A stretch of DNA of 64,000 nt from Streptomyces sp. NWU339 (GTDB taxonomy: Bacteria > Actinomycetota > Actinomycetes > Streptomycetales > Streptomycetaceae): the NCBI RefSeq assembly GCF_003143855.1, contig NZ_QFRK01000004.1, positions 1 through 64,000 of the forward strand, given 5' to 3'. Below the pieces are notes generated by a model, which did no database searches, had not been told where the DNA came from, and worked only from the letters and a program-made list of their open reading frames with translations. A program made the translations under genes and the position numbers. Positions within the stretch are counted from its first letter, which is position 1, and every line of letters begins with the position of its first letter. This document shows positions 21,424 to 30,079 of this stretch, in pieces.

Positions 21424-21527
21424 GATCGTTCCTACCAGGGGCCTTACGGCGGCACGGGCTTGGGGACGACAGGGACCCAGTCCAGCCCGGCAGTCATGAC
21501 GAGTGACTGCCGATTACGAGAAAAGGC

Positions 21528-21827
21528 TTACTGCAGGTATCGGGATGCCGCCAGGTCGCCTTCCATGTACGTGCCGCCGGACGAACCCACGACGTGGCCG
21601 ATGCCCATCAGGGCCTGGTGGATGTCGCTGGCCTCCTTGTCCCAGCGCCGCAGCTTCTCGTCGAAGGTGTCCTGTGCCTTACCCGTCCAGTACTGCTTGC
21701 TGTTGACCACCATCTGCCGGAGCTGCTGGAGGTCCTCCTCGAGCTGCTTCGCTTCGTTGGCGATGGTGGTCGCCGCGAAGTCGAGTCCGTCATAACCGAC
21801 TTGCAGTCCTTCGCCGTTACGGCCCAT
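21528..21827 (-). CDS. WXG100 family ESX protein (EsxA/EsxB type), distal
   Basis: The 99-residue helical hairpin has W-T-G at the turn (YWTGKAQDTF) near residue 45. It has no signal peptide, and a tail with GGTYMEGDLAASRYLQ that may carry the Y-x-x-x-[D/E]-like export signal (YMEGD) of type VII substrates. ATG at 21827 is chosen over in-frame upstream codons because it gives the standard WXG100 length. It follows the other WXG100 gene by 62 bases on the same strand, the usual esxBA arrangement; the two products probably form a heterodimer. Confidence 0.9.
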   Translation of the reverse strand: MGRNGEGLQVGYDGLDFAATTIANEAKQLEEDLQQLRQMVVNSKQYWTGKAQDTFDEKLRRWDKEASDIHQALMGIGHVVGSSGGTYMEGDLAASRYLQ

Positions 21828-21889
21828 CTCTCTGCCTACCTCGTCTCGTTCGTGTGTGCTGTTGACGAATTCTCGGGAATTCCGCCGGC

Positions 21890-22237
21890 TCAGAACGAGC
21901 TGAACGGAGACGACTGCATCGTGGGGGCGCCGTCCAGCACGTTGATCTTGTTCACGGAGGCGCGGACTTCGTCTTCCTTGCTGTCCTTGATGTTGCGCGC
22001 CGAGGTCATCGCGTCGATGACCTCGGCAAGGACGCGGCCCATGTTCTGCAGAGACGTGTTGATCTCGTACTGCTTGGTGTCGAACGCGGCACGACCGATT
22101 CCGTGCCACTGCCCCTCGAGGCTGTCGATCACACCCTGGAGGTTACTCACCCGCTTGCGGATGTTCTCGAACTTCTCGTACATGTCCTTCTGCAGCTTGA
22201 TTACTGCTGCATCTTCGAGCTTCTGGTCGACGGCCAT
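21890..22237 (-). CDS. WXG100 family ESX protein (EsxA/EsxB type), proximal
   Basis: The 115-residue WXG100 protein has W-H-G at the turn (GQWHGIGRAAF, near residue 45) between two amphipathic helices. The C-terminal helix continues into a tail, NKINVLDGAPTMQSS. The ATG at 22237 follows GGGAGGGCGG, while an upstream in-frame start would add a basic extension unlike the family. It is the first gene of the esx pair and lies 120 bases after the mycosin gene on the same strand, so both may belong to the operon beginning at 25956. Confidence 0.9.
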   Translation of the reverse strand: MAVDQKLEDAAVIKLQKDMYEKFENIRKRVSNLQGVIDSLEGQWHGIGRAAFDTKQYEINTSLQNMGRVLAEVIDAMTSARNIKDSKEDEVRASVNKINVLDGAPTMQSSPFSSF

Positions 22238-22357
22238 GTTCCGCCTGCCCTCCCTCTTTCCGTTTCGGGGTCCAGCTGTGCGGCTCAACGCTTTACGGCG
22301 GTGAGCACGTTCTCCATGTCCTGGCTGAGCGGCGCGGGGCTCGGGAGGCTGCTGACG

Positions 22358-23683
22358 TCACGTGGCGCGACGCGCTCGCAGCAGGGCGAAGGCACCGCCT
22401 CCGACCACGACCACCGCTGCCGCGGCGCCGAGCACGATCCACAGGGTGCTGTTGTCGTCACCCGAGGACTCGGCTGCCGCCTTCTCCGTCTTCTCCCCCT
22501 TCGATCCTGCTGCCGCCTTGTCGGCGCCAGAAGAGGCTTCCGGGGCTTGTGACGAGGCTGTTGCAGAGGGGGAGGCCGCAGAGGCGGGAGGAATCTCGGT
22601 CACCAGCGTCTCCCCCTTCTCCTGGTTCCACTTGGCGAGGGGGTCGGAGTACGCGGGGCCGGCGTCGTAGTTCGGGTTTTCGAGTACCTTACGGGGCCGG
22701 ATGGTTCCGTAGCCGGCGTGCTCGGTCGGCTTGTCCTTGGGCCAATTGCGGCTTGCGGTGTCGATCAACGCGCGGGTGACCTGGTTCGCCGTCCAGTCGG
22801 GGTGGGCGGACCAGATGAGGGCGGCAGAGCCAGATGCGATAGCCGTGGATGCGCTTGTTCCGCTGAGGTCCGGGCAGTACGACGTGAAACTGGGCTGGCA
22901 GTAACCGGGAACGCCCTCACCAGGTGCCACCAGGTCGACGTAGTTCCCGGTCGAGGAGAACTTCGAGAGGTTTCTGTCCTTGCCCATCGACGAAACGCCC
23001 ACCACGTATCGAGCCGCAGCCGGGTAGCCGATGTTGTCTTCGCCAGTGTCGCCGTTGTTCCCTACACTCGCAATCAGCATCTTGCCTTTCGAGGCAGCGT
23101 AGGTGATCGCTGCTTCTACATCCGGATCATAATATGGAGAACCGAAAGACATGCTGATGATCTTTGCATCAGTATCGGCCGCGGCCTTGATCGCCTGCGC
23201 GGGCAAGGCCGTCTTCTTCTTGTCCTCGGCTCCTGTCAAACCGTTCAAGTGAATGCGGTATGGGACGATCTTCGCGTCAGGTGCGAGACCCTGCACACCA
23301 CCGTTGGCTCCTGTGCCGGCGATGAGCTCAGCCATGCTTGTGCCGTGCCCTGTGTAGTCGTCCGCAGCACCGTATGCAACAGCTTTGGGCACCTCATTCA
23401 CCAGCACCTGGCCCTCCAGGGAATCCGTATGGGGATTCACACCGGTGTCAATGACAGCGACCTTGACGCCCTTTCCAGTGCTGTGCTTCCACATCTGGTC
23501 TGCCTGCATCGGCTGCAGATACCACTGTCGCGACTGGGCATCGGACGCCACAGCATGCGGAGCAAATCCCACGCCCGCAGCCGCCACTGCACCGATCACC
23601 GCGCCCGCAGCGTGCACTCGTCGCCGGTGACGCATCTTGCGGAGGACACTCCGCTCGGCCAGTCGGCTGGTCCCTGCCTTCAT
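22358..23683 (-). CDS. mycP: type VII secretion mycosin (S8 subtilisin-like), first copy
   Basis: Mycosins are membrane-anchored subtilisin-like proteases essential to ESX function. This 441-residue protein has an N-terminal hydrophobic signal (residues 24-45). Its triad is Asp79 (VAVIDTG), His113 (GHGTS) and Ser277 (SGTSAS). A Pro/Ala/Ser/Lys-rich linker and a C-terminal membrane helix (about 414-435) with a basic stop-transfer end follow. The His region GHGTSMAELIAG departs from the usual HGTxVAG pattern. The ATG at 17 codons downstream is an alternative start. It is 24 bases downstream of the PPE-like gene and clearly co-transcribed. Confidence 0.93.
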   Translation of the reverse strand: MKAGTSRLAERSVLRKMRHRRRVHAAGAVIGAVAAAGVGFAPHAVASDAQSRQWYLQPMQADQMWKHSTGKGVKVAVIDTGVNPHTDSLEGQVLVNEVPKAVAYGAADDYTGHGTSMAELIAGTGANGGVQGLAPDAKIVPYRIHLNGLTGAEDKKKTALPAQAIKAAADTDAKIISMSFGSPYYDPDVEAAITYAASKGKMLIASVGNNGDTGEDNIGYPAAARYVVGVSSMGKDRNLSKFSSTGNYVDLVAPGEGVPGYCQPSFTSYCPDLSGTSASTAIASGSAALIWSAHPDWTANQVTRALIDTASRNWPKDKPTEHAGYGTIRPRKVLENPNYDAGPAYSDPLAKWNQEKGETLVTEIPPASAASPSATASSQAPEASSGADKAAAGSKGEKTEKAAAESSGDDNSTLWIVLGAAAAVVVVGGGAFALLRARRAT

Positions 23684-23707
23684 GACGTTGTGAGTCCTCG
23701 CTAGTGC

Positions 23708-25513
23708 TTAGTTGACGACCGGCGGCACGCCGCGCCGCTGCTGAGTGGGCAAGTGGAGCTCTTCGTCCTCGCTCAGGTGGGCGCCACGCGCTGTCTCTTC
23801 CCGGTCCTTGTCCGAAGTCTTGTCCGGCCTCCCGCGGCCGCCTGGCCCGCGCACAAGACCGGCGCCTCCGCGGGTCATGCCGTTCCGCTCGGCATTGACT
23901 GCGGAGTTACGTGCGGCAGGACTGCCGGTAATGGCCCCGGACGTCGCCGGTCCGACACGAGGACTGTTGGCGGCGGAACCGGGCTTCCCCGCGGAGGCCA
24001 GCCCACCAAAGACTCCACCCTGTCCAGGACGCCGCTCGGCCGCCGAACGGGATCCGGCCGCCGCCTCTGTGCCAATCACCGTTCCTCGGGGGATCCTAGG
24101 CCCGTTCTTCGCAGGTGTCGCGGCTCCGGTCACGGGCCGCCCCCCGACCACTCCGTTCGCATGGCCCGCGCCGGTCGTCCCACCGCTCTGCGGCCTGGGG
24201 CCAGACGTCCCAGTTGGCTTCGCTGTACCGCCGGCCACTCCCGAGCCCATCGGCAGGGACTTCGCTCCGGAAGGGACACCCTTGGCAATCGACTGGCCGG
24301 TCGCTGCGGTACGGCCCATCTGGCCAACCGGTCCGTTGCCTGGACGCCCAGGGCTCATGTTGTTGACGCCTGCTGCACCGGTTCGCCCCTGGGCGGACAC
24401 CGGGCCTCGGAGACCGCCCGACCCGCTCGTGCCTTTTCTCGAGATCATGTTGCCGACCGGCGTTCCGTAACCGTTCGCGAACCCATTGTTCGCGCTGCTG
24501 CTCCCACCTGGGGCACCGACAGTCGGAGCAACATCTCCAGGAATGGACGGTGTCAACGGTGGCAAGGTGCCGACGCTGTCAATCGTCGTTCCTACCGCAA
24601 TGTCCGGCTCCGCGGGGGGCCGTGAGGAATCCACGGGGCGCAGTGGCACATCCTTTGCCCCGCGGATTTCCCCTCTTTCCGCTTGGGCGACTGCTGGCTG
24701 ATGACTTGCGCTGCCTGTCGCGCCAGTTGCCTGGTGAGCCGCTGCCGACGCGCCCCCGCCCTGAGCGGAGTCCGTGTCGACAACGCCGGGTGTGGGCCTC
24801 GGGACCCCCACGTCCGGCATGGCCTTGAACTCCGGAGATTTCAGCTCGACGAGTTGCTCGCGGGCCACCGCATAGTAGGACGACAACCGGTTCATCTGGT
24901 TGATCGCCTCCTGGCGGTCCTTTTCCACGCGGACCGCTTCGGCGTACTCGGCGTTGCCCTCGACCTGCTTGGGCGTCGGCATCTGCTCAGGCCGCAACGC
25001 CTTCTCCGTCGGCCTCGTATCACGCAGCGGCATGGACCCGCGCACCGCAGCCAGGCCCACCGCGGCGGCGCTGATCTGGTCCCCCGCCCCGCCGGCGAAG
25101 TCACTCAGCCCGTACGTGCTGATGACGAGTGAACGCCCCCACTTGCGAAAAGCCTCGCCCGACTCTCCGACCCAGTGCACCTTCTCGATGCGGCCGTCCA
25201 GTTCCTTGGCAGCGTCCGAGATGGCGTCCCGGGCGTCCCACAGGGCCTTCCCGGAAGCCTCCATGTCCTCCGGGTTGGTCTTCTCGACCAGGTCGATCAT
25301 GTCGTTCAGACGGTGCTCGTCGAAGTTGGTCCGCCCGTGCATCGCTCGCCCGTATGGCGTCTTCTCCGCCGCCGCACGCACCATGCTGTCGATGGCTCCG
25401 CGAAGGAAGCCGCTGCTCGGGTGCTCTTCGGCATGCCGGGTGAGGTCCGTGAAGGAGTTCTGCCCGGAGACCCGCTCCAGGTCCTGCTCATGCTGCTCGT
25501 CGGTCATGGTCAC
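23708..25513 (-). CDS. large PPE/EspB-like ESX-associated protein with disordered Gly/Pro tail
   Basis: The protein has 601 residues. Residues 1-215 are predicted helical and include a W-V-G turn (KVHWVGESGEAFRKWG, near residue 110) and the later helix of an ESX-type bundle. The remaining residues are low-complexity Gly/Ala/Pro/Thr/Arg sequence with no domain, ending in a charged tail (EDEELHLPTQQRR). The layout resembles EspB or PPE proteins: a helical PE/PPE-like head plus a disordered tail. Its ATG overlaps the stop of the upstream helical gene (ATGA), implying coupling and complex formation. It is a candidate ESX substrate; the name is by layout, not proven homology. Confidence 0.7.
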   Translation of the reverse strand: MTMTDEQHEQDLERVSGQNSFTDLTRHAEEHPSSGFLRGAIDSMVRAAAEKTPYGRAMHGRTNFDEHRLNDMIDLVEKTNPEDMEASGKALWDARDAISDAAKELDGRIEKVHWVGESGEAFRKWGRSLVISTYGLSDFAGGAGDQISAAAVGLAAVRGSMPLRDTRPTEKALRPEQMPTPKQVEGNAEYAEAVRVEKDRQEAINQMNRLSSYYAVAREQLVELKSPEFKAMPDVGVPRPTPGVVDTDSAQGGGASAAAHQATGATGSASHQPAVAQAERGEIRGAKDVPLRPVDSSRPPAEPDIAVGTTIDSVGTLPPLTPSIPGDVAPTVGAPGGSSSANNGFANGYGTPVGNMISRKGTSGSGGLRGPVSAQGRTGAAGVNNMSPGRPGNGPVGQMGRTAATGQSIAKGVPSGAKSLPMGSGVAGGTAKPTGTSGPRPQSGGTTGAGHANGVVGGRPVTGAATPAKNGPRIPRGTVIGTEAAAGSRSAAERRPGQGGVFGGLASAGKPGSAANSPRVGPATSGAITGSPAARNSAVNAERNGMTRGGAGLVRGPGGRGRPDKTSDKDREETARGAHLSEDEELHLPTQQRRGVPPVVN

Positions 25514-25956
25514 AGGTCCCCGATGGGCTTGTCGCTCTGAGTGCGCTGGTTGTCGTCGCCTGTTGCCTGGGTCTTCTGAATCTGCAACTGGATCGCCCAG
25601 AAGCGACGCCGTTGCTCCTCTTCAAGGTTGTCGAAACCGACGTGCGCACCTTTGACGGCGATGCCGATCGCCTCGATCTGCAGGTGCAGGGTCTTGGAAA
25701 GAGAGGTGAGCTTCTCGTGCACCTGGTTGTACTGCACGTACAGGTCCTGCGCCTCAGGAAAAGCGGACGGGTTCCCCGCCAACGACCCCGGCTTGATCGT
25801 CTGGGCGCCGACGCGTTTCGGGTTGCCCGGCGACCCTTCAAGATCACTCAGGATCCCGTCCACACGCTTCACGAACGTGCTCAGCGCCTCACCGGTGACC
25901 TCCAGGTTCACCGCCCTGGCGGTCGACACGCCCCCCACCATGTCTGCTGGAAGCAC
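25510..25956 (-). CDS. small helical ESX-associated protein (PE-like partner)
   Basis: The 148-residue helical protein has no signal peptide. It contains LEVTGEALSTFVKRVDGILSDL and a long central coiled segment (YVQYNQVHEKLTSLSKTLHLQ, given in part), with a charged C-terminus. GTG at 25956 is preferred because GGGAGGAAGCGA lies directly before it; ATG five codons later is the alternative. It overlaps the 23708 gene by four bases and leads an operon that continues to the mycosin and the two WXG100 genes. Position and size suggest the partner of the PPE-like protein. Confidence 0.7.
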   Translation of the reverse strand: MLPADMVGGVSTARAVNLEVTGEALSTFVKRVDGILSDLEGSPGNPKRVGAQTIKPGSLAGNPSAFPEAQDLYVQYNQVHEKLTSLSKTLHLQIEAIGIAVKGAHVGFDNLEEEQRRRFWAIQLQIQKTQATGDDNQRTQSDKPIGDL

Positions 25957-26545
25957 TCGCTTCCTCCCCGTTTCCCCGTAGAACCATGGCTGTGGCCACC
26001 TGACCACCCGCCCCCGCGATCGCAAACCAAGTCGCGCGCGCCATGCGATCACCACTGTAATCAACCGGTACCACGGGGCCAACCGTGATGTGTGCTGGTC
26101 GAGTTACAAAGTCCTCCCGGACATGGCACTTCGACCGATTTGGCGAGTAGCGCCGGGAGGAAATCGCGGCACAAGCGGCCGGCAGATGCCGGGCTTCGTG
26201 GTCACAGCCGCATGGCACGTACGAAAAGATCGTGCCACTCCGCCGCCTCCTCGGCCGTCCGCCGCGGTGTCACTCGAAGTAGCGCAACGGCGGGGGCACT
26301 TCGGCACCCCCGTCCGCGTGTCCAGCATGTATCTCGACCCGTCCAGCGTGAAATCCGTGGCGTACTGGCTTGCACGAGCCCCAGCACATCTCCCCAGAAC
26401 CCTCACCTCCGCAATCGCCACACCTCGGGCACAGCCGGTTGGCCCTTCTGCGCCAGTTGCTAGCTTGTTGGCGTCCGGACACCGCAGGGCGCCCTCCGAC
26501 CAGCACAGGCAGGAGGCACTCCTGCACACGGGGAGGGTGCCGTCC
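25957..26545. promoter_or_regulatory. divergent intergenic region between two ESX operons
   Basis: The 589 bases between the leftward PPE-like operon and the rightward cassette B show no credible gene; open frames here lack family resemblance. The region is less GC-rich than the coding neighbours and should hold both promoters. A TAGCTT hexamer at 26461-26466 is one possible plus-strand -10. No operator was recognised. Confidence 0.4.
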
Positions 26546-27052
26546 ATGGCATGGAACGAGTGGGAACAGCTCAAGGCCGAAGCGCTGCAGCGTCAACAGG
26601 GTTCGGCACACATGCAGTTGAACCAGCTGGACGGCGGCGGCCCTCCGAAACCTTCCGAGTACGGGGACCTCAAGGTCGCGAACGACGCGCTCACCAAGAT
26701 CGGCTCGGTCGCGTTCGAGCTCTACGACCAGCTGTGGGACAAGGCACGGGTCTCCGTACCCAGCAGTGACTCCGCGGCCGCCGACTTGTCGAAGCAGGGT
26801 TTCGCACTCGGTGCGGGACTCAAGCACGTGTCGAACCGCTGGGAGGAGCAGCTCAAGTCCCTGATGGACGCCTGCGCCCACATCTCGAACCACATGCGGG
26901 TCACCAAGAAGGTCCACGACGGGGACGAGGGCTACATCCAGCGGCAGATGAGCAGTATCGCCCTGCTGGACGCCGGTTTCGACGAGCGGGTCGGAGCACC
27001 AGGCGAAAAGAACCCGATCTACGGAGAGCCGAGCAAGAAAAAGGACGAGTAG
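26546..27052 (+). CDS. cassette B small helical protein (ESX partner, WNEWEQ type)
   Basis: The 168-residue paralog of the 17596 protein begins MAWNEWEQLKAEALQRQ and shares HMQLNQ and ACAHISNHM with it. The middle part differs (YGDLKVANDALTKIGSVAFEL). The tail is highly charged (PSKKKDE). ATG at 26546 is chosen because it gives the same N-terminus as the paralog. It precedes the large WXG protein by 59 bases. It is probably the secretion partner of that protein; no catalytic motif is present. Confidence 0.8.
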   Translation: MAWNEWEQLKAEALQRQQGSAHMQLNQLDGGGPPKPSEYGDLKVANDALTKIGSVAFELYDQLWDKARVSVPSSDSAAADLSKQGFALGAGLKHVSNRWEEQLKSLMDACAHISNHMRVTKKVHDGDEGYIQRQMSSIALLDAGFDERVGAPGEKNPIYGEPSKKKDE

Positions 27053-27111
27053 GGCGTCGGCACAGGCCCTGACTTCCGCTCGATACCCGCTCATCCTCAA
27101 GGACGTATCCC

Positions 27112-29442
27112 ATGGAACTCGACACTCTCCGCGATGCCGACTTCAAGCTGCTAGACGACGCCGTCAAGGACTGGTCGACTCTCGTCAAGAACCTCGAGAC
27201 CCTCAAGAAGGACGCCGAGGACAACCTGCACAAGGGCGCCAACAAGGCCGACTGGGCCGGTGTGAACGCCAAGGTTTCCAAGGAGTTCATAGGTAAGACG
27301 GCCGGCGAGTTCGCCGATGCCCATACCCAGGCCAGCACCATCCACAAGATCCTCAACGACACAGTGGGCGAGTTGAAGGGCTACCACCGGCAGCTCGTCG
27401 AAGCCATCGACGGCGGCCGGAAGAAGAGCCTGAAGGTCATCGGATACGAGGGCGGCTTCACCGTCACCACGGATGTCCCCCCGGAAGCACGCAACACGAT
27501 TGACCATGACAACCAGTCGGACATCACCGCGCTGCGAGACCAGATCCAGGGCATCCTCAACAAGGCCACCGAGAGCGACGACTCCGCCAAGACCGTCCTG
27601 CAGGCCATTGCCGACCAGAGCAAGATGGGCTTCTCCGACGCCAGCTACCAGGACCGGGATTCCGCGGCCGAAGCCATCAAGCAGGCCGACGAGTTGGCCG
27701 CCCTCGCGAAGAAGAACCCCGACGACCTGAGCGTCAAGGACTTCGACAGGCTCAATGCCGGGCTGAAGAAGTACGCCGGCGACGAGTTGTTCGCCGAGCG
27801 GTTCACCACGACGCTCGGCCCGAAGAAGACAATGGAGTTCTGGACCGGGATCACCGACCCTCAGCGGGGGAACTGGGATCTGGGTCGTGAGCGTCTGGAC
27901 CAGTTCGACGACTTGCAGCGCAGCCTGGGCATGACGCTCGCCAACGCCACGCAGAGCGACTCGACGGCGATGGCCGACTGGAAGCGTACGATGATCGACA
28001 TCGGAGACAAGCCGCTGTACGGCAACCGCGGCGGCCCGATGGGCTTCCAGGTCATGAGCAACCTCATGCGGACCGGTGACTACGACGACCGGTTCCTCAC
28101 GGACTACGGCACGAAGCTCATGGCCACCGAGCGCAAGCTCACCGGCAACGGTGAGCACCAGAATCTCGCCTGGCGCAACAGCCCCATGACCCCATGGCTC
28201 AACCGAATCGGCGAGGACAGTGGCGCCGACCCGCTGACGGGATACCTGAAAGGCCTCTCCAACAGCCCGGACGCAGCCACCGACTTCTTCAACCAGCAGT
28301 TCGTCTCGAAGGACGACCCGGACAACCCGTTCGAGCGGGACACGGACGGCAACGGCAAGAACGGGAAGGTCTCGCTGTCCAACTTCCAGTATCTGTTCGA
28401 GGAGCGGGAGTGGCCTCAGGAGTCGAACCTCAAGGGAGACGACCTCCACACCGGGCAGAACAACCTGGCGCTGGCCCTGGAAGCTGCAACGACGGGACAT
28501 CCAGCAGGTGAGCTGCCCACACTAGATACGCCAGCACACAATGCAGGACAAACAAAGCTTTTCGAAAGCATCGTTGCCTCCATCTCGGACAACACGGAGC
28601 GACTGACCGATAACAGCTACATGTCCGACAGTATCGGTCAGATCGCGTCCGAGTATCTTCCTGATATCAACCGCGCAGCAACTGACGTGGATCCGCACCC
28701 AGACAAAGATGATGTGGATGCCCAGCAAGCGTGGGATCGGATCAAGAACACCTACCCAATCGCTGGTTCTGCCGCGGAGATGAACCACCGAGACATCTCC
28801 CGATTCCTCTTCACCATTGGCCAGAATCCGGAAGGTTACGCTGCGGTTGAAGTAGGCCAGAAGAAGTACATGACCTACTTGATGGACTATCACCTGAACC
28901 CAGACTTGTCGGAAAGTCAGCGTCCCCATCACGATGAGGAACTCACTGTCCGCTCCATCGCGCGTCATTCGGGCGAAGTTTCCGGAACGTTGGCGATGGG
29001 GCGAAACGAAGCAGTGGCGTCCGGAGCCGTCGAGTCGGACGAGAAGTACGACCACTCAGTAGCACAGTGGAAGAACACCGCTTCAGGGGTCGTTGGTCTC
29101 GGTGTCGGTGTCGGCACGTCTTTCATCGCCTCGCCCGTGGCTGGAGCGGCGGCCGCAGGTGCCGCCGGAACCGTGACCAGCGTAGTGATGGAACAGTTGT
29201 TCAAAGATGCGGAAGGCAGCGCCAAGGACGACGCTGGTTCCAAAATGGGCGAGAACTGGGAGAAGGGCCAAGATAACAATATGAAGTACACTCGGCGTGC
29301 TGCTTCAGAGGCCGCCCGAGCACATGGCCACGCCACCCCAGGGGATGTCGCCAGCTGGGCGGAGGACGAATCCTATAAGGGTTATTTGTCGGCTGGTGGC
29401 CACATGGAGCGCGTCGCGCCAGAGCTTGTGACGGACATCTGA
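27112..29442 (+). CDS. cassette B large WXG-type protein, candidate ESX substrate
   Basis: The protein has 776 residues and is a full-length paralog of the 18090 product with almost identical length. The N-terminal hairpin has W-A-G near residue 47 (KADWAGVNAKVSKEF). The helical body carries TMEFWTGIT, DLQRSLGMTLANAT and ALEAATTGHP. Near residues 655-700 a Gly/Ala/Val-rich hydrophobic segment (VVGLGVGVGTSFIASPVAG) could form a membrane hairpin. From about 28510 to the end the DNA is visibly lower in GC (about 53% G+C in the 60 bases at 28561). No signal peptide is present. It is a likely ESX substrate; no nuclease or ADP-ribosyltransferase motif was recognised. Confidence 0.8.
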   Translation: MELDTLRDADFKLLDDAVKDWSTLVKNLETLKKDAEDNLHKGANKADWAGVNAKVSKEFIGKTAGEFADAHTQASTIHKILNDTVGELKGYHRQLVEAIDGGRKKSLKVIGYEGGFTVTTDVPPEARNTIDHDNQSDITALRDQIQGILNKATESDDSAKTVLQAIADQSKMGFSDASYQDRDSAAEAIKQADELAALAKKNPDDLSVKDFDRLNAGLKKYAGDELFAERFTTTLGPKKTMEFWTGITDPQRGNWDLGRERLDQFDDLQRSLGMTLANATQSDSTAMADWKRTMIDIGDKPLYGNRGGPMGFQVMSNLMRTGDYDDRFLTDYGTKLMATERKLTGNGEHQNLAWRNSPMTPWLNRIGEDSGADPLTGYLKGLSNSPDAATDFFNQQFVSKDDPDNPFERDTDGNGKNGKVSLSNFQYLFEEREWPQESNLKGDDLHTGQNNLALALEAATTGHPAGELPTLDTPAHNAGQTKLFESIVASISDNTERLTDNSYMSDSIGQIASEYLPDINRAATDVDPHPDKDDVDAQQAWDRIKNTYPIAGSAAEMNHRDISRFLFTIGQNPEGYAAVEVGQKKYMTYLMDYHLNPDLSESQRPHHDEELTVRSIARHSGEVSGTLAMGRNEAVASGAVESDEKYDHSVAQWKNTASGVVGLGVGVGTSFIASPVAGAAAAGAAGTVTSVVMEQLFKDAEGSAKDDAGSKMGENWEKGQDNNMKYTRRAASEAARAHGHATPGDVASWAEDESYKGYLSAGGHMERVAPELVTDI

Positions 29443-29514
29443 TCGGCGCTACATGATGGCCCATTTCCCCCTATCGCTTCACAGTTATCCCGAAACGAAG
29501 GAGTTGCTTTCTAA

Positions 29515-30036
29515 TTGATCAATCGACGAATCACAGCATCTGCGGTGGCGCTCACGGCGGTCGGCGTGCTCGCCGGATGCTCGGGATCTGACGAGGGGAA
29601 GAAATACGACGTCCCCAAATCTCTTTGCGGCATTTCTCTGGACTCGGGCCTAATTGATGAGCTGCTCCCTTCAGGGAGCAAGATCGACGTCCAGGAAAAG
29701 AACCCGGGGCCCAGTCGAAAACGCTGTCAAGTGATTATCGACGGCGAATCAGCCTTCGAAGTGAGCCAGGAATGGTGGCCGGAAGGTGACACCGTCGTCG
29801 ATGTGGCCCAGGGGGTTCCGGAGGTGGAGTCCGCCGTACTGACGGACGACAGCGACTCCCTGCTCACCGGTACGGGGGCTGTGCAGCAAGCGCGTTGCAC
29901 CAGTTCAGAGCGTCCCGATCATGTTCTGTTCATAACAGCCCAGGTCCACGCCGACGGTGTGGACGACTCTGCGGCGATGCAGGAGTTGATCACCGCGTAC
30001 ACCCGGGCCGTGGAGGGCTCTGCGACCTGCCGGTGA
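29515..30036 (+). CDS. cassette B lipoprotein
   Basis: The TTG-started lipoprotein of 173 residues follows GAAGGAG. The signal peptide (INRRITASAVALTAVGV) ends in lipobox LAGC (Cys22). The mature part begins GSDEGKK and contains KSLCGISLD and KRCQVIIDG, matching the cysteine spacing of the 20502 lipoprotein. It ends with TYTRAVEGSATCR-like sequence. It completes cassette B 72 bases after the large gene, the same order and spacing as cassette A, and converges with the gene at 30080. It would be extracytoplasmic and membrane-anchored. Confidence 0.78.
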   Translation: MINRRITASAVALTAVGVLAGCSGSDEGKKYDVPKSLCGISLDSGLIDELLPSGSKIDVQEKNPGPSRKRCQVIIDGESAFEVSQEWWPEGDTVVDVAQGVPEVESAVLTDDSDSLLTGTGAVQQARCTSSERPDHVLFITAQVHADGVDDSAAMQELITAYTRAVEGSATCR

Positions 30037-30079
30037 GGCGTGGGCTGCCAGCAGGCGGGCACGCGCGGGAGCAGGCGGA

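Noticed and set aside
26090..26545. Upstream extension of the cassette B small protein
   Set aside because: The paralog in cassette A starts at the equivalent MTWDEWEQ position, and the extension has no similarity to anything.
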